Assembly (NCBI GenBank): GCA_019321725.1
Contig: CM033121.1
Location: 6,262,001-6,326,000 of the forward strand
Origin: Paulownia fortunei
Taxonomy: Eukaryota; Streptophyta; Magnoliopsida; Lamiales; Paulowniaceae
DNA: 64,000 nucleotides
Direction: 5' to 3'
Position 1 is the stretch's first letter. Each line of letters opens with the position of its first letter. A program made the position numbers and the translations under genes. Shown here piece by piece: positions 11,603 to 24,400 of this stretch. The notes beneath the pieces were generated by a model that was not told the DNA's origin, searched no databases, and saw nothing but the letters and a program-made list of their open reading frames with translations.

Positions 11603-14600
11603 TTAACACTGGTATACAGAGAAACTCTTGTTCTTCCGCCAAAAACTCCATGCCTTACCCACTTTTCTTCTAGAGACTGACTTGGATAAAGGCTTTGGAT
11701 CTTGAGTAGGCAAGGCCACCTCACCACTCTCAGACCTTGGCCGAGTAGGATCAGGTGATGGATCCCGCTGCCGCTGCTCTCGGAACAACATTAGAAGCTT
11801 CTGCGCTTTCTGTTTCCCTCTCACGGTCCCATTTACTGAAATTGACACCAATGAAGGTATCACCCCTTCTTGAAGGACCATTTGACTGCACTTCTCATTT
11901 GCATTACATAGTATCAGAAGGCATGCCGCTGCTTGTTCTTGTTCAACAGGCTCACCAACATCCAGAATAGCAGCAAGCGCACTAATGAGACCAGGAGCCA
12001 TTATAATCTCATCTCTTGCAGTTTTGCTTGAAGCTAAATAAATTAACACAGCGATGCATTTCTCAGTCCAATTTTGGTCGCTGGGATGTGTAATAAGAGC
12101 TTGGAGGCCATCGATGATGCCAGCTGACAGAAGGTGATGGATATTGGTAGGTTGACTGGAAATGTTATAGAGGGTGTGGAGGGCATCAAGCTTACATTGC
12201 TCATCAGTTTCATTCTGAAGGACCCAGATCAAGAAAGGTACAGCCTCAGTAGTTCCAATAATGGGCTTGGCCTCCTCAAGACAGGAAAGATTCAAGTAAA
12301 GGGCCGTTGCTGCTCCAACCGAATCAGTATTAGCAATCATTTTCTGCAATATTGGAAGTACTCCTGATGCCAACATCAATTCTTTGTTTCTGAAAAGCAC
12401 CCAAAAAGTAATCACATTAAGAATACAGAACACTTTTCAGTAAATCAAATAATGTATATGCTCTCAAGGGTTAGTGGTTGGGAGTTAAGAGGTGTCACAG
12501 TATCACTCTAAGTGTGACTATACTTTTGGAAAGAATATTATCATTTTAGGAAACAGTAAATAATTTTACATCCCCAAAAAGGAAATAGGATCTTTTATTT
12601 GAAATAGAGGGGCTCACACATTTATGTTTGTCAAAAAAATTATGTGTGGTCAAAGTATGTGCAAGCTATAGACATGATCAAGCAAAACAAAGAGATGATA
12701 GAATTCAACATGTGCTACTACAGCTAGATTGCCATGATGAATGAGATAGGTCTATTCATTTTCAGTAACCAAGCAAAAGAAGTCTAAAAAGTGCACTGGT
12801 TTCCCTATCTTATGGAGCTTATAAGAGCTTCAAAACTCGTAACATAGATCCTATAATACCTGTTATTATTCACAGCAAGGTTGAAGAGAGCCATTGCTCC
12901 AATATCCTGAGCCATCCCATTCCTGGCAGAGACAGCAGACTCTAAAAAGCGCAGCAATGCTTCCAAAAAACCATTAGCCCCCATATAAATCCTGGCTTCT
13001 TCATCATCTTTTAGCAAGTGCCTTATTTGCTCTACCACTTCGCATTTTTTCATCAGGTCAACCTCCTTCTCTAAAACTCTCAAAAAACCCTCATATTTCT
13101 CAAAGGCATGAACTTCACAATCATCCTCCTGTGCAGAAACAGCTTCCTCTTCATTTCCTTCAGCCTCCTCAATGATCCCACTGTCATTCAAAGGTACCAC
13201 CTTAACACCCTTGAACTTGCATGAACCAACACTTTCTAAAGACTTTGAATTTGCTGAATCACTTTCTGACAACACTAGCCTCCAGTAATTGAGATCAAGT
13301 GATTCTGGTGGTCCATCTGGAACAGGAATCCCATTCTGTTCACACCAACTAGCCACCAAACCCTTAACACAATAATTGGGAGTCAAAGAAAGATGAGGGA
13401 GCTGCTGCTGAGTTTTAGGGCAAGTATTGTGCCCATCACTGAACCATTTTTCGATGCAAACCCTTTCATATGTTTGCCCAGAAGCTATAATAACTGGATC
13501 GTACATAAGTTGCAATGAAATTGGACACCTTAACTCTTCTGGAGGGAAAGGCATTTGCTCTGATCTCCTGAAGTTTGGCTTGAAATTGAAAGAACTGAGT
13601 TTTGACAGTTGCCGATCAAAGGCACAGCCATGGCGCCCCAACAAACTACCATCATCCAAAGATCCCTGGATAGTGGGCGAACAAGGTGTTGACCCCTGTG
13701 AGTCATTGTCATCTGAGAACTCACTCCTGAACAACTTTGAGTACTTTCTTATGAGATGCAGAAGATAAGCGATGATCGACTCCTTCCTTTTGTCTTCCTC
13801 AGCCCGGGCTCTTTCTATGAGTTTCTTCAAAGCCCTTCTTTCTCTAAGTGCTGCTCTCGAAGAGGTGATACCAGTTTACAAGCAGCTTGGTGAAAAGATT
13901 CAAGCTCATTGTTGTCGTTAGAACTGTTGTTGAAGTTTCTCCCTTGTTGGAGCAACGTAATGATCTCATCACCAATTTGCTTCTCCACTGGATCAAGTGA
14001 GAACTCAATCCTTCCAAGTTCAACTAAAATTTCAGCAATCTGGAAAGAGGCACAATTCAAATCAGAATAACTGTATAGTGAAGCAATCGATGTATTTAAA
14101 CTTGGAAAAATAACTCTACATAACACATAACCTAAAAGTTAGAATATACATTTAGTCAGAATTCAGGGAAACAATCACCGTTGACACATTAACAATTAGT
14201 CTTTAAATGCCTCTAGGGAATGGTCAGCCCGTAAAACCAGATAACAAGAAGAATGGGCTACTTTTTGAACATTTAGCCATTCACTAACCCATTTATCACA
14301 CTATAAATTCGGCTCATGAAAAAGCCTACAGTGGAAAGCCATTCCATCCAGTCTTTGTCTACCAATTCTAAGTGGAATACCTTTTCTGCCGTCCTGATTT
14401 TTAACTTAGTAAAGGTGCGGCCATAAACTTCACTACCAAAACCCATACTTAGGACTAAAAACACCAAAATTCAAAATTATTTAAGAACAAACCAGTACCT
14501 GAACACCCATGGCTTGTGGAACAATATCTTCAACCCGCTTTAAACTATCTTCTAGGGCACATCTCGCTTTCTCAAATTTCAGTACAACAGAGTCTCCAGT

Positions 14601-15693
14601 TATTGCCTGATGACATAAAAAAAAAAAGTAATAAAGTCACGAATGTAAAGGAGACCAAGCATAAAGGAGGGCTAGGAGAAATGCAATATGAAGAATAATT
14701 GCACTATCTCTGTTACAGACACTCCCAATCACAAACTAGCCATGCAGCACATCCATATTTAATTGTATGTTCTGATACACATATAGTTGCAGTTATGCTG
14801 TCGAATATGTGTCTGGAAGCACTTTAGCTTGTTCAAACCAAGAAAGCTGATACAAGACATACTAACAATACAAAAATCCTCATGGCTATGGAACGTTAAA
14901 ATAAAGTTTAACGCACATAAAGTTTATTTCGACAAAGTAAGGAGAGATAAGGAGGCAGCAACTAGCAACTACCATTACTGATTTTCTGGTGAGAATTTCA
15001 ATCTTGCATAAACACTGAAACAAAAAATGTAACCAGGAGCACTTCATACCAAGTAAAGTTTACTACATTCTGCGCAGTGTTGAAGAATATTCTTGGTCTT
15101 CTCAAGTGCAATGTGCAGAGCACATAGTGCCTGAATGCCGGATGTGCTCCTTGGCCGAGCTGCTTCTAGGTCAGGAAATATAGCCAACACTTTCACATAC
15201 ACACCACATAGGCTCTTGCACATCTCACCATGTAACTGCACCAACAACCATATATTTGACAATCACTCAACTTACTAAAGAGAAAATCCACTAAAAACTT
15301 GCAGCATGGTATTCCACCATGAACAAAAATGAAACAACAAATAGCAATATTGATCCAAAAGATTATGCAGAACTGCACTGTATATCTCAAAACTCAAAAA
15401 GTAGAACACTACTTGCACAAAGAATGCACTGAAGCTGGAAGCTCTATACAGCTACTAAGACACCGTGGCTTTAAACTTAATAAAGTTCCAAGGTTGAAGA
15501 TGAAATTGGACAATAAAATCTCAAGTATCATATAGATGTGTTGACCTATTGCCAAAATAAAATCAATTACTAATATTCAAACACCAAAAAAATTGGCAAA
15601 GCTAGCCACAAGACATAAATCTGGGCATATACATATCCATACCTTTGGCTCACCAATGGAGAGTAGATTTTCTTCAATCTCAGAAGTGTCCAT
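11603..15693 (-). CDS. U-box/ARM-repeat E3 ubiquitin ligase, PUB6/PUB7/PUB45 group, with a frameshift
   Basis: Five coding exons on the minus strand: 15693-15643, 15235-15050, 14606-14499, 14039-12860 and 12389-11603. The layout is a U-box N-terminal domain (about 1-250), a U-box (about 282-351; RCPISLQLMYDPVI, GQTYER, NTCPKTQQ) and ARM repeats (about 425-700). The tail is basic and ends SFSVYQC. The family transfers ubiquitin from an E2 to target proteins. In exon 14039-12860 the frame breaks near 13871. Upstream reads ...FHQAACKL, then should continue with the family's GITSSRAAL block, but that block lies in another frame, as if one G of GGG were lost. Restoring one base makes exon phase consistent (1181 nt, phase 2) and gives about 770 residues, the family's normal length. 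This is either a real null allele or a sequence error. A 5'-UTR intron is likely. Confidence 0.9.
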
Positions 15694-15743
15694 GATCAGA
15701 GTGGAAACAACACTGGAACTTTACAACTGGACTTTGCGAAAAC

Positions 15744-16439
15744 CTGGAAAATAGAGAAAAAAATGTAATTTAAAAAATAAAAAATGAAAATCATCATTAC
15801 AGGCAAAACAAACTATTAATTTAACCTAGCAGAAAACTAACTAATCTTTTTCTTCAACTACTGATTATTCAAAATAGCAAACCAATGATGACCATCCTTA
15901 TTATTACCCTTGTCACATAAACCTAATAAAAGGAACTCATTAATAACAAACAATAATTAGTCATCAAAGTCATCTATAGAAATGAAAATATTGATTGAAA
16001 AGTCTTCTCCTTAACAACTCAAAAACAAGCGAAGTACAATCAAAAAATAATCCACATTGCACGAAAAACACTAAAAATTTGTAGCGGAAAACCATTGTTT
16101 TCAATGAAAAAAAAAATAGAACCCCGGAATGGAAAAAAAAATGTCCAGTAAAACAGGGATGGAAATGTCCAATGAGAAACTCAACATCACATCCAGATAA
16201 AGTTAACAGGCCATCAGCTGATTTTGTTTTAATTTTTTCTTTTTCTTTTTTGCCAAACAAATGGCATATGGCCTCAGCTGCATATCAATCAAAATCAGAA
16301 AAACTTACACAGTGAAACATGAGATGAAATATAACAAAAACTACACATATCTCATAAGAAATCCTCGCAATATACAACATTTTAAAAAAAATCCGAAATT
16401 GTATAAAATGCTTTCAGATTGCAACCGGAAAAACCATAC
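15744..16439 (-). other. probable 5'-UTR intron of the PUB gene
   Basis: On the minus strand a donor CTG|GTATGG at 16440/16439 and an acceptor TTTCCAG|GTTTT at 15744/15743 frame a 696-bp AT-rich stretch just upstream of the ATG at 15693. Leader introns are common in this gene group. Inferred from consensus only. Confidence 0.5.
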
Positions 16440-17036
16440 CAGAATCAACCGAAAATGATCCAAGGAGGCTTCATCAAACGAACAAACTCGCAGAAAAATA
16501 ATGTCGAAAATTCAGTCTCTTCCCAAAAACAATAGGTTTTCTTATTTGGATCAGCAGATTTTTAGTGGGGGAAAGAAGAGAGATGAGAGAACGGAAGAGA
16601 ATGAAGAGGTGAGGGTTATTTTACAGTGTGGAGGGGGGGCGTAAATGGTGAGGGAATATTAGAATTAATATTCTATTGGGGGGAGGGAAAAATAAAATAA
16701 AAAATGAGGGGTTAGTTTTTTTCAATTGTGGGGGTATTTAGTGAAAATGATGTTTGGGGGTTAAAATGGAATTTGAAAGCCGAGATTGTCTCCCCGGCTC
16801 ACTGGCCGACATTTGCCGACCCCCAAGTTTGTCGGCTAGCCGATCTGCCATTAATGTTATGAAATGTCCATTTTGACCCTCAACATGTAGGTGAACTTAT
16901 TTTATAGTTACCAAAATTAAAGCAATATAGGATTATGTCTGTAATGTAGTAAGATGTATTTTATGTAATTTTATAGGTATATATGCAATAAATATAAATG
17001 CAATAAGCATAGCAAGACCAATGGCCAGATGTTATC

Positions 17037-17290
17037 AATAGAGATGGCAATGAGTTACGGTCGGCCTAGGATCCAGACCTAATTTGAATTTAAACTTCAT
17101 GGAATGGACTTGTTAGTTTATTTTATAATTTTAAAAATATTAAAAATATATTTATTTTTAAAAAAATAATATCATATAAATATATTTATATAATAAATAA
17201 AATTTAAATGGGGTGGGATGGGTTTGAAGGGGAAAAAATAAAGAAAATTATCTCAAAATTATTTATAATTTTAAAAATTCATCTAAAATA
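17037..17290 (+). repeat. dispersed repeat family, copy 1
   Basis: Starts at TAGAGATGGCAATGAG. It then has a TTTATAATTTTAAAAATATT core followed by ATAAATATATTTA, and GGGGTGGGATGGG. The same core and end motif recur near 21120-21400, 38866-39182, 53632-53982 and 61733-62000. Confidence 0.6.
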
Positions 17291-19113
17291 GCACATATTC
17301 TATTATCATCCTGATTGTTAAATAACACTAAAAAGTTTGATGCTAATATAGATATCACTACCTAGTGGGAAATTTAAATTATATAATAAGATGTCTTTCA
17401 TTTTAATAAAAAAAAAATTCTCAAGCTTTCTGATCATATTTCTAATATCTTGGTTCAAGGACCTAAAATTGTGAAATTATTTGTATTTCACAATTGGTCA
17501 ACATATTACTCTTTAAAGATTTTTTTGACCATCCCATTTTTAGGACCATCTTACAACTTTACACATTTAAGTCCCTTTTCCTTGCTCCAACTCTAGGCCC
17601 AAGTTTGTTCTATCAAACTTTACAAACATTATTTCTGGTACTAAAAGTGATTTTTTTTTAAATACACTAAAATGCATAATGCTTAACAAGTGTTGAATAA
17701 AGTATATTTGTGGTGTAAATAAATAGAGTCGAATTGAACACATTATTGTTTAAATTTATTTAATTTTTTTATCGAATTTAAAAAATTGTGTTTGAATGTG
17801 GTTTAATAGTTAACCAAGTTAAGATTGAACGAGTTTTAATCGAGTCGAATATAAATCGAGAATGAGTAACTTGATTAGTTTACATATATTTTTTAATTTT
17901 TTACCAATCGAGTCAAGCTCGATTCGAGTTTTAGATCTTATAGAAATGAAAAATTATGTTCAAACTTAATTTGTTAAATTAACGAATCAATCTTATAATT
18001 ATTGATTTTGAATAATCGAATATCTTACTTTGTTTTTATATAACACTTTTCTATACTTTTTAATATTTTAAATAAGGGCCTAACTTTCTTTTTTTATTTA
18101 TTGATTATTTCTTATTGCAATTCTTATATGTTGTGGTAAATCTGATCAATAGTACTTGCCTTTCAAGAATTTAGCAAAAAAAAAATCTCTTGTTTAGTTA
18201 TGTGTAATGAGATTAAAATAGCCATGTTTGTTTAGGTACAGTTGCACCTTTTTAAAATGTCCCACGTAGTCAAATCATTAGTGTCTTGTTGGACGAAATT
18301 ATAACGACATAAAGAAACAAATTTTGAAACGAAAGCAATTATTATTATTGCATGTGCTTATATTTTGAATTCAAAAGATCAACAAGTAAATTAACCGAAA
18401 GTGTTAAAGTATGAATGATTGATTTTTCAAAATATTGAAACTATTCATGAATTAAGGCGATATGTGGATTTCAACGTAACAGAAATATTAACAGGACGTC
18501 AAACCTAAATCCTATAATTGTGTCAATTGTTAATGATGGGTTATGAAGATGAGGAGAGATGTTATCATTAGTTAAGTTCCGGATCAAATATTTAATATTT
18601 AATATTTATGAGTATATTATAATTTTTTATTAAATATTATAACAAAAAATCGATGAAAATATAAAAAATAAATAATATATGAATTTATAGACATACAGAT
18701 AAAATACAGATGTAAAAAATAAAAAATTGAGAGCAAAAACACAATTTATTTTATATTATTTTTATATGTACCATCCTTGCACTTCTTTTTAATTTTTATA
18801 AAATTAATTTTATATGTAGCACTATATAATTTGATCTATAGTTATCACACAACTCAAAGACATTTATTTAATTAAAATTAACATTTTTTATTAATCATTA
18901 TAATTTTTATTTTTAATTGTATGATATTCAATTAATACTTATAAATAACTTTGATAATTTTAGGTTTTAAATAAATATTTATAAATATTTAGTAAGATGG
19001 TGTACTATTTATCAAGTATATACAGATACATATTATATATGTACTAAATTTTTTACCTAAAAAATACAATTATTATTCGTTACGTTTAGAATATGTATAC
19101 TCATTTTTAATTA

Positions 19114-19116
<3 letters not shown>

Positions 19117-19148
<32 letters not shown>
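19117..19148. repeat. (AT)n microsatellite
   Basis: About 16 uninterrupted AT units. Confidence 0.95.
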
Positions 19149-19153
<5 letters not shown>

Positions 19154-19762
19154 AAGTATTATACGATTTTAAGTAACAGAACTATCACTTTTGACTCATT
19201 TTTTAATTGTCCCATATATTAATGGTACGTTATGGACAATACATATTAATTAGTTTTATCAGTTTAAAACTTCACACTTTTATAATTTGTGTGCTATTTT
19301 TATTACAATTTGATATTAAATAGTGCTTAAAAGTCATGGGCTTGTTATTTATCATTGGTTCTGCTTCTAAAATTTTGATAAACGCAACAAGAGTAAGTAT
19401 GTAAAAATGTAAAATAATTTATTTAATAAAGCAATAAATTAAGAGAAAAATACAGTATCTCGATAAAAAATAATGAAAACAAAGTGTTGAAAATGATTCA
19501 ACCATCAAGATTTTTTAGCATTTTCAAACCTATCATTAATTTTTAACCTTAGTCAAAAATGAAAATTATGTGTCAAACCATCACTATATATTGACTCAAT
19601 TAAAAATTTAATAATTTTATTCAACGTTCAATTTATTGATTTTAGATATATTTATCTCATTTATCTCAATTGTGTACAATAGCTCGATAGTACCTCAATG
19701 TTAAACAAAAACGGGCAACTATTGTTAAACTTCGTGTTGCATATAATTTACACGTATATACT

Positions 19763-19924
19763 AAAGCTATGTTTATTTGTATTTTTTAAATTAATTTCAT
19801 TTTCAATTCATTATCTCAAAATATATCCAATCATATAATATGTTTTCTAATATATTATATTTTTTAATACATTTATTCTCAATTTATTTTTTCAAAACGC
19901 CTAAAATAAATCCAAACATTACCT
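19763..19924. mobile_element. MITE-like element with imperfect terminal inverted repeats
   Basis: The left end, AAAGCTATGTTTATTTGTAT, is similar to the reverse complement of the right end, AGGTAATGTTTGGATTTATT. The interior is AT-rich and about 160 bp with no coding capacity. The TGTTTGG-type ends resemble hAT-derived MITEs. I did not find a clear target-site duplication. Confidence 0.5.
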
Positions 19925-21119
19925 AAATTTTCAAAATTTTCAAATAGAAACCCTAAAAATGAAAAGAAAAACCAAAGTGACATCAAGGGGGGCAATTTTG
20001 TAAATGATGATTTGAGTTTTGATATTTTGTGACAGCGGATGTCTCCACTCTCCGCCCGAGGGGTACGGACGACTGCCAAAGCCTATGCTCGCTACTAGTC
20101 CACGTGGCCTTTTGAATTTCACTATGTTTAATTATTAGTTTTTCACTCCCCACAATTATTTTAATTTGCGGAAGAGCCCTGCCCAGATCCGTAATTCCCG
20201 GAGGCCCGCCCTGTAGCTTTCCGCCAATCCGGTTAAAGATGGACCAAAAATATCACCCTTCGCACGTGTGGAAAATGTCACGCCAAATTAACCACATTTA
20301 ATTTAAAAATTACTACTCTCTTTATTACAGTATAAAGCAAATTGCTTAATTTTTAAGCTAATTTATCATTAAAATTTGATATTCATAATAGTATTTTTTT
20401 AAATTTTAGTATTTGCTATGTTTTATAATATTATTCAATTAGATTGAAATAATTGATTAAATTATATATTAATTTATTTTAAATATAATTAAATTTATTA
20501 ATTAATAAATATACAATTTTGATACGAGGGAGCAATGTACAATCTTAAATATGGGCTTTGTTTAGTTACTCCTTGTCGTACGAGTTTCATGCCAAATTAT
20601 TTCATGGCATTTAACATTTTCGGTTGCCTTTAGTTTACTATTTATTTTTTTAATTTTTTTCCTTTTTTCCCCCCTAAAATCATACGACAAATACATATTC
20701 ACAAACTAACAACCGTTAACTAACCATTAAGATAATAACTTATATCCAAGAATTAAACCATAATTTCAACAAAATCAAGCACCGAATATGATGAAATATA
20801 AGAGTTCCCAAAATCGTATATTCCACTTCTTACGACTAAATCGAGAACTCATTAACATCTTATTTCTTCCTATTAACTTGCAAAATTAAACCCAAAAAAA
20901 TAAAAAATCAATGCAATCAAAGTGAGGAAGCCGCCTACAACTAAATCATTGAAGAAACAAAAATTCAATTGAATTGTCTTCACATTTAAGTCCTGAATTC
21001 TAGGAATAATTATTGCCTCTCATTCTTGGATTTTAATACTTGACCAAATTAATTACATATAATAATGGTGTGTATTTAAAGTCAGACCATTCCGCTTAAA
21101 ATGGGTTTTGACATTATAA

Positions 21120-21400
21120 AGAGATATGAATTTGGGTCTGAATTTTTTATTTTTTAACCCGACACACGATCTACATCCACACCCATTTATTTTTTTATAT
21201 TTTTTAAAAAATTTATTATATATATTTACATGATATTTTTTTATATAAAAATAGATTTCTATATTTTAATAATATTATTTTTAAAATATAATTTTTTTAT
21301 TTTTAAATTATAAAATAAATTTAACGAGCCTACAATTTAAACTTAGTACAAATTTTTAAAAATCTTATCGCGTCAAATCTTACCAAACCAGTTGGGGACT
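21120..21400 (-). repeat. dispersed repeat family, copy 2 (inverted)
   Basis: Contains AAATTATAAAATAAATTTAA followed by CGAGCCTACAATTTAAAC, matching the reverse complement of the core in copy 1 and resembling 39050-39110. The ends are decayed. Confidence 0.5.
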
Positions 21401-24400
21401 AAAATTCTAAATAACTTCTCCCTATTTTTTCTTACCAAATCATTAAAATGATGTAATAGCACTAAGAAAAGTTTGCAGACAAAAAACAAAAGGAAGAGCT
21501 TTTGTGGTCCAAAATTTCCTTTAGTGGCTCTTTGGAACTGCATATTAATTAATTTTCAGTTTTTAGTTGAGGTCTTCTCTTTGTCGGCATGGAAGCATGG
21601 TTTTTGGGTCAATGCATCACCACTTTGAGGAAATGGTGAGAGAAATATTTCGTACTAGCTACTAGGCTAAGTTATTTACTTTTTCAATAATTTCGTATTA
21701 TACTATATATATTATTACTTCTTATTCTATTAATTTTGATCTTTGGATTTTAAAAATTAGTAAAATTTAAGTAAATATTTTCTACAAATTTAAACAATAA
21801 GTGGTTATTAATTACTATAACATTATTGATTAATTATTCCAGAAGGATAAAAAAAAATGATTAGTGATAATTAGTATATTTGACGTCTCTCCTTCTTTTG
21901 AAATTATCAAGTAACAAATAAAAGTACAGTTTTAAGCATATATGATGTTTTGTCCACTATAAATAATGCTCCTATTTGACAATTAAAACAATATATCTTT
22001 TGATTACTTTATTATGTGCTAGTTTCTCGACAAATTTAATGATACAATATTTTAAAGATTAATTAAAATTAAATGGTCCAAAATTTTAAATAAATAATTT
22101 ATTAAGAAATTATTATTAAAATAGACTAATATCTAAATAAATGTAATTATAATTTAAAATATCTTTTTAATTAAACAATTTTAAGACCTCAATTTACTAT
22201 AAAACAAGGCGTGATGGCGACGTCAAACGTTGTTAAGTAGGATAATTAGGAAGTTCGTTTGGGAAGTCAAATAATAATAGGGGTGGGGTCACAAGCCATA
22301 TAAGTTATGACCGACAACGACGGGCCCGGTCGCCCCTCGAGGGAACAGGTGGCACTGGGTAATATTATTCAAAGTTTTATAAATAAATAAGATGAATTTA
22401 ATAATTGAAATAATTTCATAAAAAATGTAATTATTTTTGCTTTTTTAATTAATAACTTGTTTTAGAAGACTAATTAATTAAATTATGATTGAGCCATTGT
22501 CAAATAAATAACACTTTTTTTTTATTACCAAAAATGAACAATCCTATAACATGAATATTGGAATTCACTAGATTTTAAATGTTTGTTCTATAACAATTAT
22601 TTAAAAGTGGGACTCTTAGTGCTGTCGAAATATCAATTAAATTAAATTTATAAAAATAATTAATTTACGAATTATTATTACAAACGAGTTATTATAATAT
22701 AATGGAACACGTCAATTGGGTCAAAAAATGACTTTAAAAGTCTAACTAAATCTAGAAATAAAACTATCCCAAAATCTATCAACCGAATCGTGGGGTATTT
22801 ATTTCACTAATACAACGTGGGTGCTGCTAATAGGATTCCTTGTTGTAAGGTTTGAGCTGGCTATTATTGATAGTGACCCCATCATGTCTCAAATTAATTT
22901 TTAATAACTTTATTGTTTTAATTCTTTTTAACATTGGTTTTCCATTTTCCAGCATATTTACATTTATTACTTTTTTAAAGATCATAATTTTTCAAAATTA
23001 CATATCATATTTTAACATTTAATAATTATATATATAAAATATATACTAATTTAAAAATTTTATGGAGTTGAGAGACAGTCACCCTCCGTCGTATATATAC
23101 AACTATAATATATGGTAATAGTGCAAAATGTCTAAATCATACTCCATTTGTCTCAAAATAACTAATATATATTGCGATACGGAATTTAATTATTTAATTT
23201 TTTAAATATCTTATTGTATTGAATTTGACAACTTTGGCACTATAGAAAATTTCAAACTTAATATCTACTAATAATATTCATACATATAACTTTCAAAATA
23301 AGTTAATTAGATTATTTATTATTGCATATAAAAAAAAGTTTATAGTGCAAAGGTAAACATCAAGAATGGAGCATTATTATGAGATTTAAATAACACATCA
23401 TATTATAAAAAATAAAAAAAAATGATTGGACAATAACATGCTTAAAATCAATTTATTACCATTTACCACTATAATTTTATGTGCCCAAATAAATAATTTG
23501 TGATAGGTTGAGATTGGTATTTATTCTGTTCCCCACATGCACAACACGCAAATTTTTAAAAATAGATAAAGAATTAAATTAGTAGATTTTCCTTTGGTTT
23601 GGCCGGCGGTACATGTTGCAGATTCCGAAAGGCATTTCAAACTGGTCAAATTGTTTACTTCATCAAACAATATATAATTATTTTCAGAATCAAATTCTAA
23701 TTTAAGTTAGGATATATGTGACAATTATTTTATTTTATTTTATTGGTAATGAAGTTAGATGGTGTGGACATGTTAATATAAGGGTGGTCATAGTATGGTG
23801 TTATTTTTTTTTTATTAATTTCAAATTTGAATTACTTTTATCAATAAGTAAATTAAAATTATCATTTTGTAAATTAAACTGAAAGTACGATTTGGAGCAA
23901 TTTTGCGATAATAAATGAAGAAATCTTTTTATATGTGTATTACTATTTAATAAAATTAGCCTTAAATTTCTACACCATATAAAATAATTGAAGAAATATA
24001 ATTTTCTTTTTTTAACAAAAGGATTATGTTTTGAAGGAAGTGGAAGAGCTTTGATAGTAAACAGACATTTGTATGATACTTTATTTGTTATATAGAATGT
24101 ATGGTCACAGAAACTATTTTTAATACGTTGTTATCTATTGTTTTTTGTAAGTTGATTATCATGAAATTATGAGGAAAAAAGAAGAAGTCTGAAAAATAAA
24201 TAGGAAAAGATGAACATTATATATACCAATGCTTCTAAATATAAAAAAATATTAAACTTTTAAAAATTGAAATTAAATATACTTGCTTCTTGCCTTAGAG
24301 CTTTTGAGGTGAATGACAAGTAACATAAATTCGTGAGAGAGAAGTATTAATAATTAATTATTGAATTAAACTTACAAAGACAGCACAGATAAGAATTAAC

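Noticed and set aside
19879..20122. short minus-strand frames near a GC-richer patch
   Set aside because: Two overlapping frames of 60-66 codons with no known motif. One includes part of the MITE-like element.
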